NCBI RefSeq assembly: GCF_041435495.1
Contig: NZ_CP108644.1
Coordinates: forward strand, 4,201,501 to 4,265,500
Direction: 5' to 3'
Source of the DNA: Streptomyces sp. NBC_01116
GTDB taxonomy: Bacteria; Actinomycetota; Actinomycetes; Streptomycetales; Streptomycetaceae
DNA length: 64,000 nt
In this document: piece by piece, positions 40,508 to 48,746 of the stretch
Numbering within the stretch: the stretch's first letter is position 1
Layout: every line of letters begins with the position of its first letter
Notes under the pieces: model-generated
The model's database searches: none
What the model was told of the DNA's origin: nothing
Seen by the model: the letters and a program-made list of their open reading frames with translations, nothing else
Made by a program: the position numbers and the translations under genes

Positions 40508-41908
40508 TCAGCCGACGAGCGCGTCGGGCTTTCCCTGGCTGCGCGGCCGTTCGTCGACCATCTTGCCCCAGACGATCATCCGGTAGGTACTCGTGAATTC
40601 CGGGGTGCAGGTCGTCAGCGTGAGGTACCGGCCCGGGCCCTCGAACCCCGATCCCGCCGGTACGGGCTCGATCACCGAGATGTTGGACGGCGAGGTCTGC
40701 GGGAGGATGCTGGCCATCTCGTACGTGTAGTACGCGTCCTGCGTCTCGACCACTATCGGGTCGCCCGGGTTCAGCTTGTTGATGTAGCGGAACGGCTCGC
40801 CGTGGGTGTTGCGGTGACCGGCCACCGAGAAGTTGCCCTGCTTGTCGGAGGGCATCGCCGTCTTGAGCCTGCCCTCGCCGTAGTGGCCGATCATCCCCCG
40901 GTCGAGCACCTTCTCCTTGTCGATGCCCTCGGCGATCGGGGCGACGACGTCCAGCTTGGGGATGTGCATGATCGCGAAGCCCTGTCCGGGTGCGAACACC
41001 CCGGGCGTGCGGTCGCCGTTGGCCCACTCGTCCTGGATCCGGTTCGTCTCCTTGCCGGCGATCTGCTCGGCCCGGATGTTGGTCCACCAGAGCTGGTAGG
41101 TGACGAACAGCAGCATCAGGACGCCCAGCGAGATGAACACCTCGCCGACCACCCGGCTGGCGACGACCGCCGGGCTGTCCTTCGCCGCCTTCGCCGCGCG
41201 CCGGGCCTCCATCCGGGACATCGGGGCGGCCGGGGCGGCCCGCTCCACGACGGGTTCCGGACGCCGCCGGCCGCGCCCCTTGGCCGCCCGCCGCCGCTCG
41301 GCCCGCCCGCCGGTGGGAGGCGGGCCGGGGCGGGCGGCGGGGTCGGGCCCGGGCTCCGGCTCGGCCGGAACGCGGCTGATGACCTCGGTGGGGGGCTCTG
41401 GGGGCCCCGGGACGACGGCGGTGAGGACTTCGGTGCGCGGTTCGGCGGGGAGGTCCTGGGCCGGGACCTGGACCCGCTCCTCGGCCGGCGCTCTTCGCGC
41501 GGACGGCTCCTGGGGCCCGTACCAGTCGCGTTGGTACCCGGCGGGGTCGTACCACTCGTTCGGGGCTCCCTGGGGCTGCTGAGGCCCTTGGTGGGGTGCG
41601 TGGCCGGGCCGAGGCTCCGGTACGCGTCCGAGCGCGGGCTCCGGTACGGATTCCCGTGTTCCGGGGTCCGGTCCGGGCCCCGGACCGGGAAGCGCTCCGG
41701 GTCCGTCCGCTCCGGTCCCGTCCGCTCCCGGTCCGCCCGGGATGTTGTCCGTCCGGAACCACGGCGAGGCGTGCCCGCCGGGCAGCGGATCGTTGAGCGG
41801 ATCCGCGAGGCCGTCCACCGCCGCCACGAACGCGCCGTCGGCCCCGTACGCCCGTCGCGCGTCAGGGCCCCCCGGTCCGGCGTCGGGCCCGCGGCGGCCC
41901 GCGGTCAC
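40508..41908 (-). CDS. srtE: Class E sortase with long Pro-rich cytoplasmic extension (trpG-proximal)
   Basis: 466 residues from the GTG overlapping the pabA/trpG stop (GTGA). The first 240 residues are Pro/Gly/Arg-rich and disordered, with repeated RVPEP- and GPG-type units, followed by a Lys/Arg-rich stretch. One TM helix (VVGEVFISLGVLMLLFVTYQ) precedes the sortase domain, with His in FSVAGHRNTHGEPF, Cys in LTLTTCTPEF and Arg in STYRMIVWGK. By position it matches S. coelicolor SCO3850 (srtE1), from memory. The long N-tail is unusual for a sortase and could be a scaffold or a kinase substrate, given PknB nearby. Confidence 0.9.
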   Translation of the reverse strand: MTAGRRGPDAGPGGPDARRAYGADGAFVAAVDGLADPLNDPLPGGHASPWFRTDNIPGGPGADGTGADGPGALPGPGPGPDPGTRESVPEPALGRVPEPRPGHAPHQGPQQPQGAPNEWYDPAGYQRDWYGPQEPSARRAPAEERVQVPAQDLPAEPRTEVLTAVVPGPPEPPTEVISRVPAEPEPGPDPAARPGPPPTGGRAERRRAAKGRGRRRPEPVVERAAPAAPMSRMEARRAAKAAKDSPAVVASRVVGEVFISLGVLMLLFVTYQLWWTNIRAEQIAGKETNRIQDEWANGDRTPGVFAPGQGFAIMHIPKLDVVAPIAEGIDKEKVLDRGMIGHYGEGRLKTAMPSDKQGNFSVAGHRNTHGEPFRYINKLNPGDPIVVETQDAYYTYEMASILPQTSPSNISVIEPVPAGSGFEGPGRYLTLTTCTPEFTSTYRMIVWGKMVDERPRSQGKPDALVG

Positions 41909-42543
41909 GCGGCGGCCTTGCCCACCACAGGCGCGAGCCCCGCCGACCGCGCGACGGCCCCCCGGTCTCCGCACTGTTCCAGCCAGTTGGCGAGCATCAG
42001 GTGGCCGTGCTCGGTGAGCACCGACTCGGGGTGGAACTGCACGCCCTCCACGGCCCGGTCCCGGTGGCGCAGCCCCATGATGATGCCGTCCGCCGTGCGG
42101 GCGGTGACCTCCAGCTCCGGGGGCAGCGCGCCGGGTTCGGCGGCGAGCGAGTGGTAGCGCGTGGCGGTGAAGGGGGACGGCAGTCCGGCGAAGACGCCCT
42201 GGCCCTCGTGGGTCACGGGCGAGGTCTTGCCGTGCAGCAGCTCGGGGGCCCGGTCGACGACGCCGCCGTACGCGACCGCCATCGACTGCATCCCCAGGCA
42301 GACGCCGAAGACCGGCACGCCGGTGTCCGCGCAGTGGCGCACCATCTCCACGCAGACGCCGGCCTGCTCGGGCGTGCCGGGACCCGGCGAGAGCAGGACG
42401 CCGTCGAAGCCGTCCTGCGCGTGGGCGGGGGTCACCTCGTCGTTGCGCAGCACCTCGCACTCGGCGCCGAGCTGGTAGAGGTACTGGACGAGGTTGAAGA
42501 CGAAGCTGTCGTAGTTGTCCACGACGAGGACGCGTGCGCTCAC
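41905..42543 (-). CDS. trpG: Class I glutamine amidotransferase, TrpG/PabA type
   Basis: A 212-residue protein with RVLVVDNYDSFVFNLVQYL, the oxyanion region LLSPGPGTPEQAG, the catalytic Cys in FGVCLGMQSMAVAYGG, and His/Glu in VQFHPESVLTEHG. It supplies ammonia from glutamine to anthranilate or aminodeoxychorismate synthase. The large subunit is not in this window, so it may serve both, as in organisms where this gene lies beside pknB (M. tuberculosis trpG, Rv0013). The GTG start overlaps the small upstream gene, and its stop overlaps the sortase start. Confidence 0.93.
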   Translation of the reverse strand: MSARVLVVDNYDSFVFNLVQYLYQLGAECEVLRNDEVTPAHAQDGFDGVLLSPGPGTPEQAGVCVEMVRHCADTGVPVFGVCLGMQSMAVAYGGVVDRAPELLHGKTSPVTHEGQGVFAGLPSPFTATRYHSLAAEPGALPPELEVTARTADGIIMGLRHRDRAVEGVQFHPESVLTEHGHLMLANWLEQCGDRGAVARSAGLAPVVGKAAA

Positions 42544-42728
42544 TGGCCGGCTCCTGCTCCACCGGCGCTCTCGCCGTCGACGGTCACGTCACCGAACGGC
42601 AGCAGCGGCTCGGCCCAGGGGAACACGTACTGGAACAGCGCGTAGACGACCGCCAGAACCAGCACGAGCGAGATGACGCCCCGCACCCATGCGTTGCCCG
42701 GCAGATGCCGCCAGATCCAGCCGTACAT
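42540..42728 (-). CDS. Small single-pass membrane protein
   Basis: 62 residues starting MYGWIWRHLPGNAWVRGVIS behind gaggggtcagc. One TM helix (VRGVISLVLVLAVVYALFQYV) is followed by PWAEPLLPFGDVTVDG and a Gly/Ala tail. Its TGA overlaps the trpG GTG (GTGA). Small proteins of this kind are conserved upstream of trpG in Streptomyces as far as I recall, but no function is known. The coupling to trpG and the sortase gene suggests coordinated production. Confidence 0.85.
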   Translation of the reverse strand: MYGWIWRHLPGNAWVRGVISLVLVLAVVYALFQYVFPWAEPLLPFGDVTVDGESAGGAGAGQ

Positions 42729-42807
42729 GCTGACCCCTCCATTCGGTACCCGCACCAGACTAGAGGGCCGCGGCCGAGGAGGGGGTCAGCTGGGGAAAAG
42801 CCCCGGA

Positions 42808-43548
42808 TCAGCCGGAGAGCTCCGGAGGCCTTCCCTCGCTCACCGGCCGTGTCGCGTCCAGATGCGCCCAGGCGATCAGCCGGTGGCTGCTGCCCCATTC
42901 CGGCTCGCACGTGGTGAGCGTCAGATAGCGTCCGGCGTCCTCGAATCCGGAGCCGCGGGGCACCGGGTCGACGACGGCGGTGTCGGTGGGCACGGTCCGG
43001 TACGGCTTCTTCGCGACGCGGTAGGTGAACCAGGTCGTGCCGTCGTTGACGACGACCGCGTCCCCGGGCCGCAGCTCCGGGAAGTCCTTGAAGGGATCGC
43101 CGTACGTCCGCCGGTGCCCGGCCACCGCGAAGTTGCCCGTGTCGCCGGGGCGGGCCGTTCCGCTGTAGTGCCCGAGCCCCTTCTTCAGGGTTCCGACCGC
43201 GGTGTTCTCCAGGACGGGCCACTCCCAGTCGGCGCCGAAGCGCGGGATGTGCATCATCGCGAAGGGCTTTCCGGCGCGGTACGGGACCGGGTCCTGGTCC
43301 TGGTCCTGGTCCTGGTCGGGGGACGGGACCGGTTCCTCGGCCGGGGACGTCCTGGCGGAGGCGGGCGGCGGGGCCGGCGCCACGGGCTCCCGGGCCCACT
43401 GGCTCTGGAGGGTGTCGATCTCGCCCTCGGCCGCGTCGGCCGCCTTCACACCGGTCCAGAACAGGAAGTAGACGACGAAGAGGATGATCAGCGCACCCAC
43501 GGTGATGCAGAGTTCGCTGAAGGTTCTGACGACGACTCGCACCGACAC
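42808..43548 (-). CDS. Third class E-like sortase
   Basis: A 246-residue protein with a TM helix very near the N-terminus (TFSELCITVGALIILFVVYF). A spacer contains a DQ repeat (SPDQDQDQDQDP, encoded by tandem 6-bp units near 43290-43315). The sortase core has His in FAVAGHRRTYGDPF, Cys in LTLTTCEPEW and Arg in SSHRLIAWAH. It keeps the TLTTC signature of class E but has Glu-Pro instead of Thr-Pro after it, and W-A-H instead of W-G after the Arg. The GTG start is taken; the gene lies 79 bp upstream of the small membrane protein gene and 30 bp after DUF881. Confidence 0.88.
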   Translation of the reverse strand: MSVRVVVRTFSELCITVGALIILFVVYFLFWTGVKAADAAEGEIDTLQSQWAREPVAPAPPPASARTSPAEEPVPSPDQDQDQDQDPVPYRAGKPFAMMHIPRFGADWEWPVLENTAVGTLKKGLGHYSGTARPGDTGNFAVAGHRRTYGDPFKDFPELRPGDAVVVNDGTTWFTYRVAKKPYRTVPTDTAVVDPVPRGSGFEDAGRYLTLTTCEPEWGSSHRLIAWAHLDATRPVSEGRPPELSG

Positions 43549-43578
43549 CGGACGGCCTCCCCGGGGCTCAGCTCGGGC

Positions 43579-44346
43579 TCACTCCACAGGCTGTGCGTAG
43601 TGGAGATCCACTGTGCCCGAGTACCCGGGAAGAGTCACCGCCTCGTTCTCGTCGACTTTCCAGCCCAGCCCGTACGCCTTCACGTACAGCAGGTAGTTCT
43701 GGATCGCGGTCGAGTCGTTGAGCGCCTGCTTGAGCTTGCCCGGGTCGCCGACCGCGGTGACCTTGTACGGCGGGGAGTAGACGCGGCCCTGGAGGATGAG
43801 CGTGTTGCCCACGCAGCGGACGGCGCTGGTGGAGATCAGCCGCTGGTCCATCACCTGGATTCCCCGCGCCCCGCCCTGCCACAGCGCGTTCACCACGGCC
43901 TGAAGGTCCTGCTGGTGGATGACCAGGTCGTTGGGCTGGGGCTCGGGGTAGCCGGGGTTGGCGGTGGCGTCGGGGGGCGCGTCATCGAGCGTCACACTGA
44001 CGGAGTCACCGCTGATCTTCGTGGTGCCGGCCGCCTTCTCCAGGGCCTTCAGCCGGGCGTCCTCGGCCTTGGTGGAGCCGTCGTCGCGCTGGGCGAGGGC
44101 GTCGACGTCCGCACGGGCGCCGGCGACCGCGTCGTTCAGCTCGCCGTTGTTCTCGCTGCGCTCCCTGATCAGGTCGGAGAGCTTCAACAGGGAGGAGTCG
44201 CTGCGCAGATTGGTGCCCTTGGCGGTGTTGGCACTGGTGACGAAGATCAGTCCGGCCAGGGCGAAGACCGCAGCGGTGAGCCCCCGGACCGCCCACACGG
44301 AAGTGCGCCGGGCCGGGCCTTCTGGGGAGTCGGCGGAATTGCTCAA
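43579..44346 (-). CDS. DUF881-family membrane protein
   Basis: A 255-residue protein with one TM helix (VRGLTAAVFALAGLIFVTSA), then a coiled-coil region (LLKLSDLIRERSENNGELND to LKALEKAAG), and the DUF881 domain with VIHQQDLQAVVNALWQGGAR, AVRCVGNTLILQG and YSPPYKVTAVGD. The start appears to be a TTG at 44346 with aaggg upstream; no ATG/GTG fits better. DUF881 proteins accompany crgA and trpG in actinobacterial origin regions (M. tuberculosis Rv0012). They share a fold with YlxW/YlxX-type proteins of division operons; the function is unproven. The gene is divergent from crgA. Confidence 0.87.
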   Translation of the reverse strand: MSNSADSPEGPARRTSVWAVRGLTAAVFALAGLIFVTSANTAKGTNLRSDSSLLKLSDLIRERSENNGELNDAVAGARADVDALAQRDDGSTKAEDARLKALEKAAGTTKISGDSVSVTLDDAPPDATANPGYPEPQPNDLVIHQQDLQAVVNALWQGGARGIQVMDQRLISTSAVRCVGNTLILQGRVYSPPYKVTAVGDPGKLKQALNDSTAIQNYLLYVKAYGLGWKVDENEAVTLPGYSGTVDLHYAQPVE

Positions 44347-44488
44347 CGTACCCTTATCTCATCAGGCGCCAGAGAAGCACTACGCTAACGGACGCTCGGG
44401 GGAGGCAGCATGCCCCCTGGCACCCCGCCCCCGGCGCCCGCCACAGATCCCTGCGCGGTCACGCAGCGCATCGACAGGAGAGTCCCTC

Positions 44489-44743
44489 GTGCCGAAGTCA
44501 CGTATCCGCAAGAAGGCCGACTTCACGCCGCCCCCGGCGAAGCAGGCAACGACCATCAAGCTGACCAACCGCAGTTGGGTCGCTCCGGTGATGCTGGCCC
44601 TGTTCCTCATCGGGCTGGCCTGGATCGTGGTGTTCTACCTGACCGAGGGCGATCTGCCGGTCGACGCCCTGGGCAACTGGAACATCGTGGTCGGCTTCGG
44701 CTTCATCGCCGGCGGTTTCGCCGTGTCGACGCAGTGGAAGTGA
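44489..44743 (+). CDS. crgA: Cell division regulator CrgA
   Basis: 84 residues from the GTG behind caggagag; this is the standard length. A basic N-terminal tail (VPKSRIRKKADFTPPPAKQ) is followed by two TM helices (PVMLALFLIGLAWIVVFYL and NIVVGFGFIAGGFAVS) joined by the short loop TEGDLPVDALGNW. In Streptomyces CrgA delays Z-ring formation and coordinates septation with aerial growth. In mycobacteria it recruits FtsI and binds CwsA. The DUF881 promoter is divergent, and a DnaA-box cluster lies downstream. Confidence 0.96.
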   Translation: MPKSRIRKKADFTPPPAKQATTIKLTNRSWVAPVMLALFLIGLAWIVVFYLTEGDLPVDALGNWNIVVGFGFIAGGFAVSTQWK

Positions 44744-44981
44744 CGCTCCTCCGCCGCTGACGCTCCGCCTCCGCCGACGCTCCTCCGCCGCCGCGTCGGC
44801 GGCGAACGGCTCTCGTGGCGTGCCCGCTCGCCCCGTGCCGCTCGTGCCGTGCCCCTGCCGTATCCGCTCGGCACACCTCCGCGCAAGCCTTGCCCTGAGT
44901 TACCCACAGAGTTATCCACAGCTGGGGGAAAAGGTCAGACGATCTGTGGATAACCCCCACTCAAGTTGACGCCGGTGTGAC

Positions 44982-45010
44982 TGCAGCCCCCCTCGACGAG
45001 GGGGGCTGCA
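44982..45010. terminator. Terminator between crgA and rhomboid gene
   Basis: A perfect palindrome: 14-bp arms 44982-44995 and 44997-45010 around a single base. It sits inside the DnaA-box cluster between convergent genes. Confidence 0.8.
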
Positions 45011-45045
45011 TCCCGTTGTCCTGACGGAAAAACCCAGATCAGCGA

Positions 45046-45069
45046 CAAGGGGAACGGGTGTTCCTCTTG
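45046..45069 (-). terminator. Second hairpin downstream of rhomboid gene
   Basis: Arms 45046-45055 and 45060-45069 pair over 10 bp with one mismatch and a 4-nt loop; 81 bp after the rhomboid stop. Confidence 0.5.
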
Positions 45070-45150
45070 CCATGCACAAGATTCTGCGCACACTGTGGAC
45101 AACTTCGGTCACCCTGAGGGTGGAGGGGCCCGTTCCGCTCGGAATCGGGC

Positions 45151-46056
45151 TCACGTGAGGGACATCGTGCGGGCGACGATGATCCCGACGCTCGCCAGCA
45201 GGACGAGCGCGCAGGCGCCGACCTGCACCGCCGTACGCCGCTCGCGCGGGGCGTGGACCATGCCGACGGCGATGACCACGCCCGCGATCAGACCGCCGAC
45301 GTGCGCCTGCCAGGCGATGCCGTCCCGGTTGAAGTAGGTGAAGGCCAGGTTCAGCGCCAGCAGCACCAGCACCGGACGCAGGTCGTAGTTCATCCGGCGC
45401 ATCAGGACGGCGATGGCGCCGAACAGGCCGTAGACCGCGCCGGACGCCCCGAGCGACTGCTGGCCGGGCACGGCGAGCAGATAGGTCAGGGCGCCGCCCG
45501 CAAGACCGGACAGCAGATAGAGCGCGAGGTAGCGGCTCCGGCCGAGCGCGGCCTCCAGCTGCCCGCCGAGCCACCACAGGCCCAGCATGTTGAACCCGAT
45601 GTGCACCACTTCCTGGTGCAGGAACATCGAGGTCACCAGGCGGTACCACTGGCCATCGGCGACGCCTGCGACGGATCCCGGCGGCGGGCTCGGGTCCCAC
45701 GCCAGCCCGACCAGCGTCAGATCGCTCACCAGCGCGGGACGGATGCTGACCAGGAGGAAGAGGGCGAGATTGATGCCGAGCAGGATCTTGGTGACCAGGC
45801 GGGGGTCGGCGGCCACCGTGCCACCGGCCAGCGTGCGCGGCCGGGCGGCGGACGGGTGGTGCCCGGTGCCCGAGCCCTGGCGCACGCAGTCGGGGCACTG
45901 GAAGCCGACCGAGGCGCTGACCATGCACTCGGGGCAGATGGGCCGCCCGCAGCGCGTACAGCTGATGCCGGTCTCACGGTCGGGGTGGCGGTAGCAGGTC
46001 GGTGTCGGCGCACCGCTTCCCGCGGCGGCACGGTCCCCCGGCGGCTGCTGGTCCAT
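45151..46056 (-). CDS. Rhomboid-family intramembrane serine protease with N-terminal zinc finger
   Basis: A 301-residue protein. The N-terminus has a B-box-like zinc motif (CYRHPDRETGISCTRCGRPI, then CPECM and CPDCV). Six or seven TM helices follow; FLHQEVVHIGFNMLGLWWLG is the L1/TM2 HxxxN region, the catalytic Ser is in LGASGAVYGLFGA (GxSG), and the catalytic His is in WQAHVGGLIAG. It should cleave TM proteins within the membrane; substrates are unknown. It lies on the strand opposite crgA with two terminator-like hairpins between, and 154 bp downstream of ppiA's 3' side in the opposite gene order. Confidence 0.93.
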   Translation of the reverse strand: MDQQPPGDRAAAGSGAPTPTCYRHPDRETGISCTRCGRPICPECMVSASVGFQCPDCVRQGSGTGHHPSAARPRTLAGGTVAADPRLVTKILLGINLALFLLVSIRPALVSDLTLVGLAWDPSPPPGSVAGVADGQWYRLVTSMFLHQEVVHIGFNMLGLWWLGGQLEAALGRSRYLALYLLSGLAGGALTYLLAVPGQQSLGASGAVYGLFGAIAVLMRRMNYDLRPVLVLLALNLAFTYFNRDGIAWQAHVGGLIAGVVIAVGMVHAPRERRTAVQVGACALVLLASVGIIVARTMSLT

Positions 46057-46210
46057 CGGTCCTGGCCTGCCTCTCGGTCCTCGTCGCCCGGCGGCGCGAA
46101 GAAGGCCGCCCCGCCGGTCCGCTATGTATCAGTACGGACGGGCGGGGCGGTTGGTTCCCGCGGCCCGGCAGTCCCGCGGTCCCGCGGCGGGACTTCCCGG
46201 GAAGCGGACG

Positions 46211-46738
46211 TCAGCGGGTCTCGACCACCACGGACTCGATCACCACGTCCTGGAGCGGACGGTCGGTGCGCGGATTGGTCGGGGCGGCCGCGATGGCGTC
46301 GACGACCTTGCGTCCCGCCTCACCGGACACCTCGCCGAAGATGGTGTGCTTGCCGGTCAGCCAGGCGGTGGGGGACACGGTCAGGAAGAACTGCGAGCCG
46401 TTCGTCCCCGGGCCCGCGTTCGCCATGGCCAGCAGATAGGGCTGGGTGAAGCCCAGCTCCGGGTGGAACTCGTCGGCGAACTTGTAGCCGGGGCCGCCGG
46501 TGCCGTTGCCCAGCGGATCGCCGCCCTGGATCATGAAACCGCTGATGACGCGATGGAAGACGGTGCCGTCGTACAGCCGGTCCGTGGACTTCTCGCCGGT
46601 CTCCGGGTTGACCCACTCGCGCTGCCCGGTGGCCAGCTCGACGAAGTTACGGACCGTCTTGGGGGCGTGGTTCGGCAGCAGCCGAATCTCGATGTCGCCC
46701 CGGTTGGTCTTCAAGGTGGCGTAGAGCTGCTCGGCCAC
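46211..46738 (-). CDS. ppiA: Cyclophilin-type peptidyl-prolyl cis-trans isomerase
   Basis: 175 residues from the GTG at 46738 with aaggaagg upstream. The upstream extension of the open frame is not conserved-looking. The cyclophilin core includes LKTNRGDIEIRLLPNHAPKT, the catalytic Arg/Phe segment VFHRVISGFMIQGGDP, NGSQFFLTVSPTAWLTGKH and the C-terminal VVIESVVVE. It has no signal peptide, so it is cytoplasmic. It corresponds to M. tuberculosis ppiA (Rv0009) in position. Confidence 0.95.
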   Translation of the reverse strand: MAEQLYATLKTNRGDIEIRLLPNHAPKTVRNFVELATGQREWVNPETGEKSTDRLYDGTVFHRVISGFMIQGGDPLGNGTGGPGYKFADEFHPELGFTQPYLLAMANAGPGTNGSQFFLTVSPTAWLTGKHTIFGEVSGEAGRKVVDAIAAAPTNPRTDRPLQDVVIESVVVETR

Positions 46739-47021
46739 GGTCTGCCTTCCTTCGTCCTTCACCTGACGCCACATCCATCGCTGACGTCCGCCGATCCTCC
46801 CACGGACCGGTAAATGTGCGGCCGGATGCCGGACGAAACGGCGCGTTCGCCACCGAACCATGGCATTGTCGTCGGCACACTTCACCCATGAACCGTTTTG
46901 ACCGCACATCACGGTCATGACCCGGATGCCCGTCCCGCATGCCAGGCATCAACGCAACAGGCATGATTTCGAACTGGGCGGACAGGCGGAGTACCTACCC
47001 GCCACCAAGGAGGAGGATCTC

Positions 47022-47741
47022 GTGACCCGCATCGACAGCGTGCGCGCCGCAACCGACTCGGCGAAGGACAGCGCGCAGCACGCCGCGGAAGTGGTGGCGC
47101 CCTACGCCGACACAGCCAAGAAGCAGGCCGCCCACTACGCGCACGAGGCTCGTACGCAACTCGCGCCGAAGGTGACGAAGGCCGCCAAGCAGGCCCGTGT
47201 CCAGTACGCGTCCCATCTCGCACCACGCCTCGAACAGGCCCGGACGCATGTGCCGCCCAAGGTCGACGAGGCCGCGCACCGCGCCGCCGTCTCCACCCGC
47301 AAGGCGGCACGGAGCGCCGCCGACTACACCGCCCCCCGCATCGAGCACGCCCGGTCGGTCGCCCTGCCCGTCGCCGAGCAGGCTTCCGCCCGCAGCGCGG
47401 CCGCCCTGGCGGCGCTGCGCACCCAGGTGACGGCCAAGGAGATCCAGAAGCTCGCCAGGAAGCACCAGCGACGGGCCAAGGCCGGCCGCGCCGCGAAGGG
47501 GTTCCTGGTACTGGGCGTCCTGGCAGGCGGCGCCTACGCCGCCTGGCGCTGGTGGGACAAGCAGGCCAACCCGGACTGGCTGGTCGAGCCGCCCGTCGCC
47601 ACCGAGGTGGGCGACGAGCGTTCGCCGCTCAGCTCGGCCGACGGCACCGACCGGGCCGACCTCGACCCGGAGGTCAGGGCCAAGCAGGCCGAGGCCGAGT
47701 CGGTCGAGGGGGACACCCCCGGTCTCGACGACCGTCCCTGA
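47022..47741 (+). CDS. DUF5324-family membrane protein with long helical repeats
   Basis: 239 residues from the GTG behind aaggaggagga. The first 150 residues are Ala/Lys/Arg/His-rich amphipathic helix with quasi-repeats (APYADTAKKQAAHYAHEART, APKVTKAAKQARVQYASHLA, APRLEQARTHVPPKVDEA). One TM helix (AAKGFLVLGVLAGGAYAAW) and an acidic tail follow. This is like apolipoprotein- or PhaP-type amphipathic repeats that bind membranes. By position it corresponds to cwsA in mycobacteria (between ppiA and the tRNAs), whose product works with CrgA, but sequence similarity is not evident. Function unknown. Confidence 0.85.
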   Translation: MTRIDSVRAATDSAKDSAQHAAEVVAPYADTAKKQAAHYAHEARTQLAPKVTKAAKQARVQYASHLAPRLEQARTHVPPKVDEAAHRAAVSTRKAARSAADYTAPRIEHARSVALPVAEQASARSAAALAALRTQVTAKEIQKLARKHQRRAKAGRAAKGFLVLGVLAGGAYAAWRWWDKQANPDWLVEPPVATEVGDERSPLSSADGTDRADLDPEVRAKQAEAESVEGDTPGLDDRP

Positions 47742-47780
47742 CCCGGGCCGGCGCGGGGCGCCCCGCGCGTACCCCCTGAC

Positions 47781-47836
47781 AGAACGGAAGCGGCTGCGGT
47801 AACCGCCCTGGCGGTTACCGCAGCCGCTTCCGTTCT
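47781..47836. terminator. Very long bidirectional terminator
   Basis: A perfect 27-bp stem, 47781-47807 / 47810-47836, with a 2-nt spacer, between the convergent DUF5324 and TerD genes. Confidence 0.92.
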
Positions 47837-47886
47837 TCCCGCCCCGCTCCGCCCCGAGACGGCGGCGGAGCCACGCCCACCGGCGA

Positions 47887-48471
47887 CTACCGGCTCACGG
47901 CGAAGCGCATCAGGGCCTGCTCGTCACCCTGCTTGATCTTCCCGGTCTCGTTGATCACCTGGAGCTTCCAGCCGGCGCCCTCGCGGATCGCCTTGGCCAC
48001 GGCGACGCCGTTGTCCTGGGTGAGCATGCTCGGCCAGATGTCGGCGACCTGCTGCGTGCTGCCGCCCGTCGCGTCGTACACCTTGAAGCTGATGTTGCGC
48101 GCGTTGCTGAACGCGCTGCGCTTCTTGTACGCGGCGGCGATGAAGACGATCGACGTGATGTTCGAAGGAATCTTGGCGAACTCGACGGTCACCGTCTCGT
48201 CGTCACCGTCTCCGTGCCCGGTCTGGTTGTCGCCGCTGTGCACCAGCGATCCGTTGCCCAGCGGGTCCAGGGAGTCCAGACCGGCCAACCGCACCGGGTC
48301 CCCGCCCTGCAACGCGATGGCGATCAGGTCGAGGTCCGTGCCGGCCTTCTGCCGGAGCTTCCCCATCAGACCGCCGCTGCTCCCGACGGTGGGGTCCCAG
48401 GAGGCCCCGATGGACAGATGGGTCACCCCGCCCAGGTCGGCCGGGCCGTCTTCCTTCGTCAACGTGATCAT
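47887..48471 (-). CDS. TerD-family stress protein
   Basis: A 194-residue TerD/TerE-fold protein. SIGASWDPTVGSSGGLMG, DLDLIAIALQGGDPVRL, VHSGDNQTGHGDGDDETVTV (the acidic Ca2+-binding loop) and IVFIAAAYKKRSAFSNARNI are family hallmarks. TerD proteins are linked to tellurite and oxidative-stress resistance and, in Streptomyces, to calcium-dependent differentiation. It stands alone here without terB/C/Z neighbours. The shift GSSGGLMGKLRQKAG near residue 30 differs from the short TerD consensus but is seen in Streptomyces paralogues. Confidence 0.92.
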   Translation of the reverse strand: MITLTKEDGPADLGGVTHLSIGASWDPTVGSSGGLMGKLRQKAGTDLDLIAIALQGGDPVRLAGLDSLDPLGNGSLVHSGDNQTGHGDGDDETVTVEFAKIPSNITSIVFIAAAYKKRSAFSNARNISFKVYDATGGSTQQVADIWPSMLTQDNGVAVAKAIREGAGWKLQVINETGKIKQGDEQALMRFAVSR

Positions 48472-48700
48472 GCCTGAGTCCTTTTGTGGCTCGACTGTTT
48501 ACGTAGGAAGTGTGCCTGGTGTCCCCGGCGATCGGCCCTCGGGAGGCAGCGGGACAGTTCCGGATCGTACGAGACCGGCGCCCGGAGGCCGACAGGACGA
48601 CGCGCCTGTGCGCCCCCGGGAACCACCGCCCTGCGGGACCGAGGTCGCCCCGGGCCCTCCTCACCGCCCGGCTGCGTCAGCACCGAAGGCCGACACAAAG

Positions 48701-48739
48701 AAACCCCTCTGGCCGCGTTTCCGCAGGTCAGAGGGGTTT
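48701..48739 (-). terminator. Intrinsic terminator of tRNA-Ala
   Basis: Arms 48701-48714 and 48726-48739 pair over 14 positions with one G-U. On the minus strand the hairpin runs into TTTCTTTG, a U-rich tail. Confidence 0.85.
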
Positions 48740-48746
48740 ACCAGAG

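Larger units (their letters stand above)
44900..45102. promoter_or_regulatory. Cluster of four DnaA boxes between crgA and rhomboid gene
   Basis: TTACCCACA (44900-44908, +), TTATCCACA (44912-44920, +), TTATCCACA on the minus strand (44945-44953), and TTGTCCACA on the minus strand (45094-45102). The first three lie within 54 bp. The 407-bp interval 44744-45150 holds no gene. DnaA-box clusters outside oriC that titrate DnaA have been described near the S. coelicolor origin (established knowledge); whether this one corresponds is unknown. Confidence 0.75.

Noticed and set aside
42495..42525. TTGTCCACG-like DnaA box in trpG
   Set aside because: It is coding sequence (Asp-Asn-Tyr region) and has a mismatch in the conserved 3' part of the box.
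45150..45159. ctcacgtgag, similar to the parS core
   Set aside because: The outer bases do not match GTTTCACGTGAAAC and it lies at the rhomboid stop; only the CACGTG core is shared.
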